Shown in pieces: positions 17,329 to 24,110 of a stretch of 64,000 bases of DNA. The stretch is from Stenotrophomonas sp. SAU14A_NAIMI4_8 (lineage in GTDB: Bacteria > Pseudomonadota > Gammaproteobacteria > Xanthomonadales > Xanthomonadaceae). Numbering within the stretch: the stretch's first letter is position 1; every line of letters starts with the position of its first letter. The DNA is taken from positions 1,042,820-1,106,819 of the forward strand of contig NZ_CP025999.1 of assembly GCF_003086695.1 (NCBI RefSeq). The letters are read 5' to 3'. Under the pieces are notes generated by a model that was not told the DNA's origin, made no database searches, and saw nothing but the letters and a program-made list of their open reading frames with translations. The position numbers were made by a program, and so were the translations under genes.

Positions 17329-17577
17329 ATGAACCTGACGGCCTCTGCAGTGATCCCCAAGATCCTGATCGGCGTCGTAACCGCAGGGGCTCTCTGGGCC
17401 ACTTCGACCCTCGTTGAGGGTAAGACCACCAACGCCCTGCAGGACGCCCAGTTGGCGCGTCACGAGCAGACCCTGCTGAAGATCGACTCCCTGAGCGAGC
17501 AGCTCACCGAGACCAATAAGAACCTGGCTGTGTTCCAGGAGCAGCTCAAGGAGGTGCGCAATGAGCCGCGCCAGTGA
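17329..17577 (+). CDS. Holin or Rz-like inner-membrane lysis protein
   Basis: An 82-residue protein with one hydrophobic helix at about residues 8-27 (VIPKILIGVVTAGALWATST), then a predicted coiled coil (residues about 38-76, repeated Leu/Gln/Glu). T7 gene 17.5 (holin) precedes the small terminase gene exactly here. The long coiled coil also fits an i-spanin of Rz type, and no other Rz candidate exists between the terminase genes. The gene overlaps terS by 17 bases. I favour a lysis role but leave holin versus spanin open. Confidence 0.65.
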   Translation: MNLTASAVIPKILIGVVTAGALWATSTLVEGKTTNALQDAQLARHEQTLLKIDSLSEQLTETNKNLAVFQEQLKEVRNEPRQ

Positions 17578-17809
17578 AGAAGCCGCTGATGCCCTGCATG
17601 CTCTGACCTTCGAGGTGATCCAGCAGGAGATTCAGGGCTACCGTGACCGCAACGAGCCGGTGCCTCCCGCCCTCATCGGGCAGGCCATCAAGATCCTGAA
17701 GGACAACGGCATCGAGTCGCCAGTGCGAGCGCAGAAGGCGCACGACGCCATGGCCCCGCACCTCCCTGACTTCGGTCCGGAGGATGCCCACTCCGGCGTG
17801 CCCCACTGA
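17561..17809 (+). CDS. Terminase small subunit (T7 gp18-like)
   Basis: An 82-residue protein near the size of T7 gp18 (89). It contains VPPALIGQAIKILKDNGIES, the characteristic segment of podovirus small terminases, and an acidic/His-rich end. It recognises concatemeric DNA and stimulates the large subunit. The start overlaps the preceding lysis gene (GTGCGCAATG context). Its TGA is immediately adjacent, tail-to-tail, to the stop of the oppositely oriented gene at 17810, so the terminase pair is interrupted by a foreign cassette. Confidence 0.85.
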   Translation: MSRASEEAADALHALTFEVIQQEIQGYRDRNEPVPPALIGQAIKILKDNGIESPVRAQKAHDAMAPHLPDFGPEDAHSGVPH

Positions 17810-18163
17810 TCAGAAGCGCGCTTCCGCAGCTTTGCAGTTCGCTTGATAAATCACGCGGCTGCTCTCCCGATCTTCGAGGAGCATGTCGCCGGTATAGCGT
17901 TCAAGCGTGAGGAAGCGCACGCCTCCGTCCTTGGAAACAAGCTGCCCGGTGTAGCGATCCGGGGCGAGAGTCAGCGAGCCCGCGACCCAGCCAATGTCTG
18001 AGGGCATGCGCGCCTGCGTCTTCGCGGCGTCAAGCGTTATCGTGACCTCGATCTGCATCGGCCCGTCTGTCTTCGTGTAGAAGACGCCCTTGCACACCAA
18101 CGCCGATGCTTCGGCGCTCCCCGCTGCAGCAAGGGCCATCAGCCCGCCCAGTACGTACTTCAT
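17810..18163 (-). CDS. Secreted protein of unknown function, candidate lysogenic-conversion (moron) gene
   Basis: A 117-residue protein on the strand opposite to all surrounding virion genes. It has a Sec signal peptide (MKYVLGGLMALAAAGSAEASA), with cleavage likely after ASA near residue 21. The mature domain is small and beta-rich with two cysteines, one near each end (LVCKG and QANCKA), which could form a disulfide. A strong ribosome site (GGGGAGCGG) precedes the ATG. T7 has Rz/Rz1 at this place. Separate orientation, signal peptide and own leader suggest expression in the lysogen. I do not recognise the fold. Confidence 0.72.
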   Translation of the reverse strand: MKYVLGGLMALAAAGSAEASALVCKGVFYTKTDGPMQIEVTITLDAAKTQARMPSDIGWVAGSLTLAPDRYTGQLVSKDGGVRFLTLERYTGDMLLEDRESSRVIYQANCKAAEARF

Positions 18164-18338
18164 ATCCGCTCCCCTAGTGGAGCGCGAAGTCTAGCCTGAT
18201 CGGGCCGCCCTGGGCTTCCTCTTGGCCCTCTCCGCCGCCCCTACGGGGCCGCCTCCGAGGGCCTGCTCCATCCGTACCTCCCTGCCGCTGCGCGCGCCCC
18301 TTGGGCACGCCTGGGGGCCTCTGCGGGCAAATGTATCC

Positions 18339-20054
18339 GTGAGCGAATCTAAATCCTATCCCGAATGGGTGACCTGCGAGACCGAGCGTCGGATGTTCGA
18401 CGACTTCCGCGTCTTCCTGTTCGTCCTGTGGAAGCACCTGAAGCTACCTCCGCCGACCAAGCGCCAGTACGCCATCGCCCAGTACGTGGCGACCGGACCA
18501 CGGCGCCGAATGATCCAAGCATGGCGCGGTGCGGCGAAGACCTGGATCACCTGTGCGTACGCCCTATGGCGTCTCTACAGGAACCCGAACGAGCGCATCA
18601 AGATCGTCTCGGCCAACGAAGACAAGGCCATCGAGAATGCCGTCTTCATCAAGCGCCTGATCCACGAGGTGAGCCACCTCCAGTTCCTGAAGGCGAAGGG
18701 CAGTCAGCGCGACGCGACCCAGGCCTTCGATGTCGGCCCCTCCGACGCCGCAGTGACCCCGTCGGTCTCCTGCGTGGGCATCACCGGCCAGCTCACTGGC
18801 GGCCGTGCAACCATCCTCATCTCCGACGACGTCGAGGTGCCGAAGAACTCCCTGACCGAGGCGATGCGCGAGCGTCTGGCCGAGCTGATCAAGGAGTACG
18901 ACGCGCTGGTGGTGCCTGAGGGCTTCGACATCATCTACCTGGGTACACCCCAGACTGAGCAGTCGATCTACAAGAAGGTCCGCGAGCGCGGCTACGCGTG
19001 TCGCATCTGGCCTGTCCGCTACCCCATCGACCCGAACAAGTACGACGGTGCCCTGTGCCCCGAACTGCTGGCCGAGCTGCTGGGCGATCCGTCGCTTGCC
19101 GGCCGGACCGTGGAGCCCTCACGGTTCACCGATATGGACCTTGCGGAACGTGAGGCGTCCTATGGTCGCTCCGGCTTCGCCCTGCAGTTCATGCTCGATA
19201 CGTCGCTGGCGGATGCTGACCGCTACCCGCTGAAGACCTCTGACCTGATCGTCACCGACATCGACAACGACGTCGCCCCGGTCAAGCTCGTGTGGGCCAG
19301 TGGTCCGCAGCAGTGCTACGGCGATGACATCCCCAACCTGGGCTTCACCGGGGACCGGATGTACCGCCCGATGAACACCTCAGACGTCTTCAAGGAATAC
19401 CAAGGGCGCCTGCTGGTGATCGACCCCTCGGGCCGAGGCGGAGACGAGACCGCATGGGTGGTGCTGTACCTGCTGGAGGGCAACCTGTTCCTGAAGGCCT
19501 GGGGTGGATTCCGGTCCGGCTACGACAAGGCATGCCTGGACGGACTGGCCCTCACTGCCAAGCAGTACCGGGTGAACCATGTGCTCATCGAGAGCAACTT
19601 CGGTGACGGCATGTTCGCCGCCCTGCTGGAGCCGGTGATGTCCCGCGTGTACCCCTGCACCCTTGAGGAGGTCCGAGCGACCGGCCAGAAGGAGCGCCGG
19701 ATCATCGATGACCTGGAACCCGTGCTCAATCAGCACCGCCTGATCGTGGATGCCCGCGCTGCCAAGGCTGATGCCGAGGCCTGCAAGGGTGATGAGAAGG
19801 AACAGAAGTACAGCCTGCTGTATCAGCTCACACGCGTCACCAAGGATCGCGGGTGCCTGCGCCATGACGACCGCCTGGACGCGCTTGCACACGGCGTGAG
19901 GTGGTTCCTGACGAGCCTGAGGGTGGACGCTGAGACCCAGGAGCGGGAGCACCTGAAGAAGCTGGACGAGGCCCGATGGGCAGGGTTCTTCTCGCGGAGG
20001 GCTGAGGCCTCGTCTGCGAGCACCAGCAACTTTGCCCGGTCCAGGCACCGCTGA
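18339..20054 (+). CDS. Terminase large subunit (T7 gp19-like)
   Basis: ATPase-nuclease that drives DNA into the procapsid and cuts concatemers. From the GTG at 18339 it is 571 residues, close to T7 gp19 (586); earlier in-frame ATG codons would add a low-complexity Pro/Arg-rich leader, so GTG is preferred. FLFVLWKHLKLPPPTKRQ is a T7-family signature. Walker A is AWRGAAKTW, Walker B is ATILISDD. The RNase H-type nuclease is marked by LLVIDPSGRGGDE and by HDDRLDAL near the end. A 175-base gap with a divergent promoter region separates it from the secreted-protein gene. Confidence 0.92.
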   Translation: MSESKSYPEWVTCETERRMFDDFRVFLFVLWKHLKLPPPTKRQYAIAQYVATGPRRRMIQAWRGAAKTWITCAYALWRLYRNPNERIKIVSANEDKAIENAVFIKRLIHEVSHLQFLKAKGSQRDATQAFDVGPSDAAVTPSVSCVGITGQLTGGRATILISDDVEVPKNSLTEAMRERLAELIKEYDALVVPEGFDIIYLGTPQTEQSIYKKVRERGYACRIWPVRYPIDPNKYDGALCPELLAELLGDPSLAGRTVEPSRFTDMDLAEREASYGRSGFALQFMLDTSLADADRYPLKTSDLIVTDIDNDVAPVKLVWASGPQQCYGDDIPNLGFTGDRMYRPMNTSDVFKEYQGRLLVIDPSGRGGDETAWVVLYLLEGNLFLKAWGGFRSGYDKACLDGLALTAKQYRVNHVLIESNFGDGMFAALLEPVMSRVYPCTLEEVRATGQKERRIIDDLEPVLNQHRLIVDARAAKADAEACKGDEKEQKYSLLYQLTRVTKDRGCLRHDDRLDALAHGVRWFLTSLRVDAETQEREHLKKLDEARWAGFFSRRAEASSASTSNFARSRHR

Positions 20055-20065
20055 CGGAGAGAGTA

Positions 20066-20096
20066 GGGCAGGGGATCATTGATCGGTCCCCTGCCT
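20066..20096 (+). terminator. Hairpin after the large terminase gene
   Basis: A 9-bp G+C-rich stem (left arm 20067-20075, right arm 20087-20095) encloses a small internal hairpin. There is no T-run, so termination would be weak. It lies between terL and the convergent tRNA-Leu. Confidence 0.5.
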
Positions 20097-20126
20097 CTCC
20101 TGAGGTCCACCTGTGTGGTCCTGATG

Positions 20127-20210
20127 TGGTGCGGGACAAGGGAGTCGAACCCTCACGCCAAAGGCGACGGCACCTAAAACCGTTGCGTCTACCAATTCCG
20201 CCAATCCCGC
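20127..20210 (-). tRNA. tRNA-Leu(UAG), phage-encoded
   Basis: The minus strand folds as an 84-nt class II tRNA with encoded CCA. It has a 7-bp acceptor stem (GCGGGAT/GTCCCGC), a D-loop with GGTAGACGC, a 7-base anticodon loop TTTAGGT (anticodon at 20174-20176), a variable arm GTCGCCTTTGGCGT and a TTCGACT T-loop. It reads CUA (and other CUN) leucine codons. It lies inside the prophage, convergent to terL, and differs in sequence from the host tRNA-Leu fragment at attR although both have the same anticodon. Confidence 0.9.
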
Positions 20211-20271
20211 AGTGCCCGGCAAGTGTACCTGAGGAGCGCCTCGCTTAGACGCGGAGGCGCTCCTCTACCGG

Positions 20272-20997
20272 TTAGCCCTTCAGCTTGTCGCCTGTTGGGA
20301 TCGCGTGATCGAAGCAAACGACTGGCTGGCGCTCCGGTGGGTGTTCAATCTGCTTCTGTTGGGCGGCGGGCGGTGGCGGGGCAGGTGGCGCATCCTTCTC
20401 TTCTTGGCTCATAAGATCACCTTTTGGATTAAGTAGTTGGACCTTAACAGGCTTCTCATCCGCGCCCAGTGTAACCCCTAGATACGGGAGGCCAGTAAGA
20501 GCAAACCCGATAAGACTGCCGGCCAATAGCCGGTTTGCCCAATATATCCATTTGTTCTTGCGTTGGTTCTCAGTGCTGTTGTGCCCGGCCGCATTGGCAT
20601 AGAGCCTGTCCATCCTTACGTAGAAGGCCGTTAACGCCTTCCCTGCTGTGACCTCTAGGGCTTCGTCGGGTTCGGCTACCCCCTGATACTGCTTCTCGTA
20701 GTGCTGCCGGTCCTCAAGCAGCGTGCGCATGTCGGTGGCGTGGTGATACTCGTACCCGAATACAGCCAGAGCGAGACACACCAACGTGCCGACTAGCGCT
20801 GCACCAGTGAGGAGCGCGCCTGCGATGAGTAGGTGGTTACTTACACTGCATTCGCCAGTAATGGCCTTCGACATCGCATAGAGGCCGCCAATCAGTAGGG
20901 TCGTTGCACCGATCTGAAGCGAGAGACCAGCGTTCAGCGTCTCCTTGCGTTGCAGCTCCCAAAAGTGATGATCCTTGAATGTGCTATCCCGTTCCAT
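20272..20997 (-). CDS. Membrane protein of unknown function, candidate lysogen-expressed exclusion gene
   Basis: A 241-residue protein opposite to the late genes. Hydrophobic segments lie at about residues 24-43, 56-80 and 154-175, with a helical, charged region of about 70 residues between the second and third. The C-terminal 60 residues are hydrophilic with a Pro run (APPAPPPPAAQQ). The paired N-terminal helices followed by a cytosolic helical domain recall membrane effectors in phage-exclusion and defence systems, but no family is recognised. Its place beside the terminal-repeat-like block, outside the virion genes, fits an accessory gene expressed in the lysogen. Confidence 0.65.
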   Translation of the reverse strand: MERDSTFKDHHFWELQRKETLNAGLSLQIGATTLLIGGLYAMSKAITGECSVSNHLLIAGALLTGAALVGTLVCLALAVFGYEYHHATDMRTLLEDRQHYEKQYQGVAEPDEALEVTAGKALTAFYVRMDRLYANAAGHNSTENQRKNKWIYWANRLLAGSLIGFALTGLPYLGVTLGADEKPVKVQLLNPKGDLMSQEEKDAPPAPPPPAAQQKQIEHPPERQPVVCFDHAIPTGDKLKG

Positions 20998-21157
20998 TAG
21001 GTCGTTCCAGTTCGCATCGCCGGAGGATACGCCAGCAACCTCGCTGAATCAGCCGTTTCTGGGGAAAAATCCGAAGGGGTCTCGATAGATCGGACCGCGC
21101 CAAATCCCCCCTGGCCCCCGGCGTTGGAACGCGTTCGCCCTGGCCTCCTTCCGCCGT

Positions 21158-21554
21158 CCTGAGGGCACCTGCAGGGGCCTGGATGGCACACATCGGGCAC
21201 ACATGCGGCGTAAGTGATTGATGGGCAAGGGCAGTGCATTGGATAGCGCATCCTGTGAGGCACACATGGGGCATGCCTGAGGTGGCCTGAGGGGCTGCAT
21301 AGGGCAGGGCATGGGGATGCCTCAGGTGCCGCAGATTCCCGCGCCCTCTCGCCCCTATCTGTCTTTTTCGACCCGGCCACCCACGCCCACCTGAGGCCCA
21401 CTCAATGCCCGCCTGCGGCATGCATGAGGACACGGGGACCGCTTGCCCCTGAGGACCAACGCTAGGCCGCCTGAGGATCGCTGAGGGGCGCACCTGAGGG
21501 CAGGGCGCTGTATCGCTGCGGCTCACACCTGAGGACGCCTGAGGGTTCCTGAGG
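21158..21554. repeat. Array of 11 CCTGAGG heptamers, probable concatemer-junction region
   Basis: CCTGAGG begins at 21158, 21276, 21286, 21390, 21448, 21470, 21493, 21528, 21538 and 21548, with one reverse copy (CCTCAGG) at 21320. Two more flank the tRNA (20099, 20228). T7 carries arrays of CCTAAAG beside its terminal repeats; the present unit differs at two positions. Location after terL and before early-type genes matches the joined ends of a circularised T7-like genome. The whole 20998-21893 interval shows no convincing gene. Three GGCACACAT copies (21185, 21196, 21259) also occur. Confidence 0.8.
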
Positions 21555-21636
21555 TGCGTTCGCGCGGGCCTATATGAGATGGGGCAGCGCAGAGCAGGCA
21601 TGCACCCGTCGAAAACTGCGCAAGTGTTGGGGCAGT

Positions 21637-21696
21637 AGGGCTGCGGCCCTGTCCGGACGTCCTAAATGCGCACCGCGAAACATCCTGTGTAGGATG
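21637..21696. other. Three palindromes in the early leader region
   Basis: A hairpin AGGGC-TGCG-GCCCT lies at 21637-21650, the palindrome GTCCGGAC at 21651-21658, and an inverted repeat CATCCT-GTGT-AGGATG at 21681-21696. They sit just upstream of a promoter-like sequence and the first early-type gene, so they may be operators, an RNA leader structure or part of the terminal repeat. Confidence 0.4.
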
Positions 21697-21722
21697 CAAA
21701 TCAATCACTTACGAAATATCCG

Positions 21723-21752
21723 TTGACGGAGATGCATCCGCAATGGGATGAT
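21723..21752 (+). promoter_or_regulatory. Sigma70-like promoter before the early-type gene cluster
   Basis: TTGACG and GATGAT are separated by 18 bases, 142 bases before the first small gene. A 10-base-loop hairpin (GATGCACC/GGTGCATC, 21843-21868) lies in the predicted leader. A host-RNA-polymerase promoter here would match the early promoters of T7-like phages near the left genome end. Confidence 0.5.
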
Positions 21753-21893
21753 TCTCTCACCGGCGGCGCTGAGGCCAACGGGACAGGGGTTCAGCCCCAC
21801 CGCTCTTTCCCAACATAGCGCCACCCACCCGCAAGGCTTGGGGATGCACCTTCGCAAGAGGGTGCATCAACGAACCCACCGGAGTAACACCGC

Positions 21894-22091
21894 ATGAAGC
21901 CTGTTGAGGATATCAAGCGCGGCGAGTTTGTCCGCAAGGTCAACAACGACGGCAGCGAGCAAGCCCGCACCTACCAGCGCGGCGACTACTGCCCCAGTAC
22001 CAAGCGCTACGCATTGATCGACTGCGACAACGTAAGCCGGGAGGTCTACGTGAAGCGCGGAACGATCCTGTCCACCGAGTTCACCTACTGA
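21894..22091 (+). CDS. Small early-type phage protein, unknown
   Basis: A 65-residue protein starting at an ATG with GGAGTAACACC upstream. It looks like a small beta-barrel-type fold (KRGEFVRKVNNDGSEQARTY, REVYVKRGTILSTEF), without a membrane segment or signal. First gene of the cluster after the heptamer array, in the position of T7 0.x host-takeover genes. No family recognised. Confidence 0.65.
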   Translation: MKPVEDIKRGEFVRKVNNDGSEQARTYQRGDYCPSTKRYALIDCDNVSREVYVKRGTILSTEFTY

Positions 22092-22100
22092 GGAATGAGC

Positions 22101-22331
22101 ATGGCACACGACACCTACTTGACCGCTGCCGACGGCACCGTGATTCAGTACGGCCCACGCCGCGAGGACCACGACGGCGAAATGCTCGCCTGCGATCCGC
22201 TGGATAAGGGCGCAGTGTGGAGCGTCTACGTGATGCCCAAGGACACCATCGGTTTCACCTGGGTGGCCGACTGCGACAACCTGATGATTGCGGGCTTGCT
22301 CGCCAACGCCCTGAAGGATTACCACTCGTGA
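22101..22331 (+). CDS. Small early-type phage protein, unknown
   Basis: A 76-residue acidic protein. The ATG at 22101 is preferred to the in-frame ATG at 22095 because GAGGA (from the preceding stop region) then sits at a normal distance. It contains a hydrophobic C-terminal helix (NLMIAGLLANALKDYHS). It is separated from the previous gene by nine bases and is coupled through GTGA to the next, a 24-residue peptide. No recognised domain. Confidence 0.6.
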   Translation: MAHDTYLTAADGTVIQYGPRREDHDGEMLACDPLDKGAVWSVYVMPKDTIGFTWVADCDNLMIAGLLANALKDYHS

Positions 22332-22402
22332 TTCCTGTATTCGCCGCCTGCTGCTTGTCGGGCTACCTCATTGGCCGCGCTGTGGCCCGTCGTTTTCTCT
22401 AA
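22328..22402 (+). CDS. 24-residue membrane microprotein (GTG start)
   Basis: A GTG overlapping the previous stop (GTGA) opens a 24-codon frame: a hydrophobic helix (IPVFAACCLSGYLIG) followed by RAVARRFL. The layout is that of a one-pass membrane peptide with a basic end. Coupled start and clean composition support it; it is too short for certainty. Confidence 0.4.
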   Translation: MIPVFAACCLSGYLIGRAVARRFL

Positions 22403-22428
22403 TACATCAGTCAAAGGATATGCATCCC

Positions 22429-22845
22429 ATGAGCGAACAAATTGCAACGCTGAGCGCCCCAAAGGACAACGGAAAGAACCTCGGCGGGGATAAAGAGACC
22501 GTCGAGACGTTCAACCTCGTAGTGCGGAACAAAGTCGGCGAGATGTTCACCGCTGTAACCCTGAGGCTCTACATGGGCAGGTCTCGCGGAGCATCGACGG
22601 TCTACGCGTCTATCTGGGTCGGCGGCCAGTACAGCAGCGGCGCCTCCTACTACACCGCAGGGCACGGGCAGGCGGGCGGCTACGGCTACTGCAAGCGGTC
22701 GTCGGCTGCTGCGGCCGCGATCCAAAGTGCGGGCATTGGCTTGCACAAGTCCATTGCCGGTGTCGGCCACCGAGCGATTGAGGACGCATTGCGTGCCATC
22801 GGCACGGCCATGGGCTACTCCGAAATGCTGCTGGTGAACAACTGA
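22429..22845 (+). CDS. Conserved-looking small phage protein, unknown
   Basis: A 138-residue protein. The ATG at 22429 is chosen because AAAGGA lies 11 bases upstream; the ATG at 22420 would be only two bases away. The core is distinctive: LRLYMGRSRGASTVYASIWV, then GHGQAGGYGYCKRSSAAAAA and IAGVGHRAIEDALRAIGTAMGY. From memory similar Gly-rich proteins recur in phages and plasmids with no assigned function. The same AAAGGATAT leader element precedes the regulator gene at 24675, hinting at shared translational signals. Confidence 0.68.
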   Translation: MSEQIATLSAPKDNGKNLGGDKETVETFNLVVRNKVGEMFTAVTLRLYMGRSRGASTVYASIWVGGQYSSGASYYTAGHGQAGGYGYCKRSSAAAAAIQSAGIGLHKSIAGVGHRAIEDALRAIGTAMGYSEMLLVNN

Positions 22846-22905
22846 GGTTGCCAGTCGGTGCGCCTTCCATGAGGGCGCATCCGCTGACCACCACGGGGAC
22901 ACCCT

Positions 22906-22965
22906 ATGCACGACACCGCTGACTACATCGACGCCCATCGCTGGATTCTGGAGAACGCCCAATGA
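22906..22965 (+). CDS. 19-residue leader-like peptide
   Basis: An ATG opens a 19-codon frame that ends in an ATGA overlap with the next small gene. Codon use resembles its neighbours. It may be a real microprotein or a leader that couples translation of the downstream gene. Confidence 0.35.
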   Translation: MHDTADYIDAHRWILENAQ

Positions 22966-23111
22966 TCACTGCCTACGCCGTCACCTACACCACGCGCGCC
23001 GGTAGTCCCAACACCTGCCATGTGGCCGCATCCACTGAGGAGGACGCCAAGCGGGCAATTCGTTGGCTCGCGCCGGGGGCAATCATCACCCGCGTCGAAC
23101 CCATTGAGTGA
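22962..23111 (+). CDS. Small phage protein with ferredoxin-like beta-alpha-beta look
   Basis: A 49-residue protein starting in the stop of the previous frame (ATGA). ITAYAVTYTTRAGSPNTCH, an acidic helix STEEDAKRAIRWLAPG and a last strand IITRVEPIE suggest a compact strand-strand-helix-strand fold. It has no membrane or signal segment. Function unknown; part of the early-type cluster. Confidence 0.55.
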   Translation: MITAYAVTYTTRAGSPNTCHVAASTEEDAKRAIRWLAPGAIITRVEPIE

Positions 23112-23208
23112 TTCCGCTGTGTCCACCTTTCGCCCTGGCATTGAGGCGGACACCCCGGAACCACTTCACCCACCACGCGCCAAGGGCGCAGTACACTGAG
23201 GACACCCG

Positions 23209-23373
23209 ATGACACCCCGAGCTAAGTCGATGGACGCCCAAAAGGTAGACGCCGAAATTGCCAAGCTGATCGCCGAAACGTCGAAGATCAACGCGGAATC
23301 GCGTTGGTATCCGTTCGTCGTCGGCGCGGCCTTCTTCGGCGCCGCTGCGGCCTTCACCAAGCTGTTCCTGTAA
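23209..23373 (+). CDS. Small tail-anchored membrane protein
   Basis: A 54-residue protein with TGAGG at good distance from its ATG. An amphipathic helix (DAQKVDAEIAKLIAETSKINAE) precedes one C-terminal transmembrane segment (WYPFVVGAAFFGAAAAF). This design is common among small phage proteins of unknown role. It could modulate the host membrane or act in lysis or exclusion. A GC-rich leader of about 130 bases follows it before the next gene. Confidence 0.6.
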   Translation: MTPRAKSMDAQKVDAEIAKLIAETSKINAESRWYPFVVGAAFFGAAAAFTKLFL

Positions 23374-23524
23374 CGCCCTAGCGGCCCTGCCGCCACCCCT
23401 CTGAGCGCGGCCCTACGCGGCCCGCTCGCGGCCCCTGTGCCGCCACTCCCTACCCATCCCAAAGCGCCCGCCCGGTGCCCCTCAGGCGGCCCGGCGCTGC
23501 GCGTCTGTGCATCGGAGCCACACC

Positions 23525-23881
23525 ATGAGCAACGAACCCGTGAGCCGCCAGCGCGACCCGCTGGACACCGCCTACCTGACCATCGGCGCCTATCAGGCCC
23601 TGAAGGCACTGAAGGACAAGCCCTATGACGACCTGACCTTGGCCGACGGTGAGTGCGGCCTGATCAGCGACATGCTGAGCGCCTGCGATGCGGCCTTGCG
23701 TGATGCTTGGGTGCGGACCGACGCGACTGCAGACGGCTGGACGGGCGGCTGCTGGGCGTACGACATCGCCGAGCCGCTGGGCATGTGGTGGGTGAACACC
23801 TACGCGGCCACGGGCCTGCCGCCGCTGCGCGCTGCAGTGGATGCCCGGCTGGCCGAGATGATCGAAGCGGAGGGGCGCTAA
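23525..23881 (+). CDS. Small early-type phage protein, unknown
   Basis: A 118-residue protein, acidic, Trp- and Ala-rich, largely helical, without membrane segments. The ATG at 23525 is chosen because GGAG lies 7 bases before it; a GTG at 23507 is in frame but lacks a ribosome site. It heads a chain of four genes joined by overlapping stop and start codons. Confidence 0.6.
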   Translation: MSNEPVSRQRDPLDTAYLTIGAYQALKALKDKPYDDLTLADGECGLISDMLSACDAALRDAWVRTDATADGWTGGCWAYDIAEPLGMWWVNTYAATGLPPLRAAVDARLAEMIEAEGR

Positions 23882-24030
23882 TGGAACTGCGCACCTACGG
23901 CACCGCCCGCGTGTACCTGCACCGTCCTGACGCTTACCACGAGCCCCTCGTGCGGACCGAGGCGACCCCTGAGGACGCCGCCGCGTACGTCGAGCGCATG
24001 AATCGCAGCCTGAAGGCGGCCCGGCCATGA
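23881..24030 (+). CDS. 49-residue phage protein, unknown
   Basis: The start overlaps the previous TAA (TAATG) and the stop overlaps the next start (ATGA). The sequence LRTYGTARVYLHRPDAYHEP then TPEDAAAYVERMNRSLKAARP suggests a strand-helix mini-domain. It has no recognised family. Confidence 0.5.
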   Translation: MELRTYGTARVYLHRPDAYHEPLVRTEATPEDAAAYVERMNRSLKAARP

Positions 24031-24110
24031 CCCTCGCGAACCTGATCCTCGCCCTCTGGGCCGCCGCCAGTGCGGCCTGCATCTTCATCCCCAGGAGCAA
24101 CCGCCAATGA
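24027..24110 (+). CDS. 27-residue membrane microprotein
   Basis: A hydrophobic helix (LANLILALWAAASAACIFI) ends in PRSNRQ. Start and stop both overlap neighbours by ATGA, implying coupled translation. It resembles the 24-residue peptide at 22328 in design. Confidence 0.42.
   Translation: MTLANLILALWAAASAACIFIPRSNRQ

Noticed and set aside
20984..21601. Minus-strand frames of 205 and 134 codons through the CCTGAGG array
   Set aside because: Cys/Pro/Arg-rich composition comes from the repeated heptamer and GC bias; no start signal. The DNA is better explained as a non-coding junction region.
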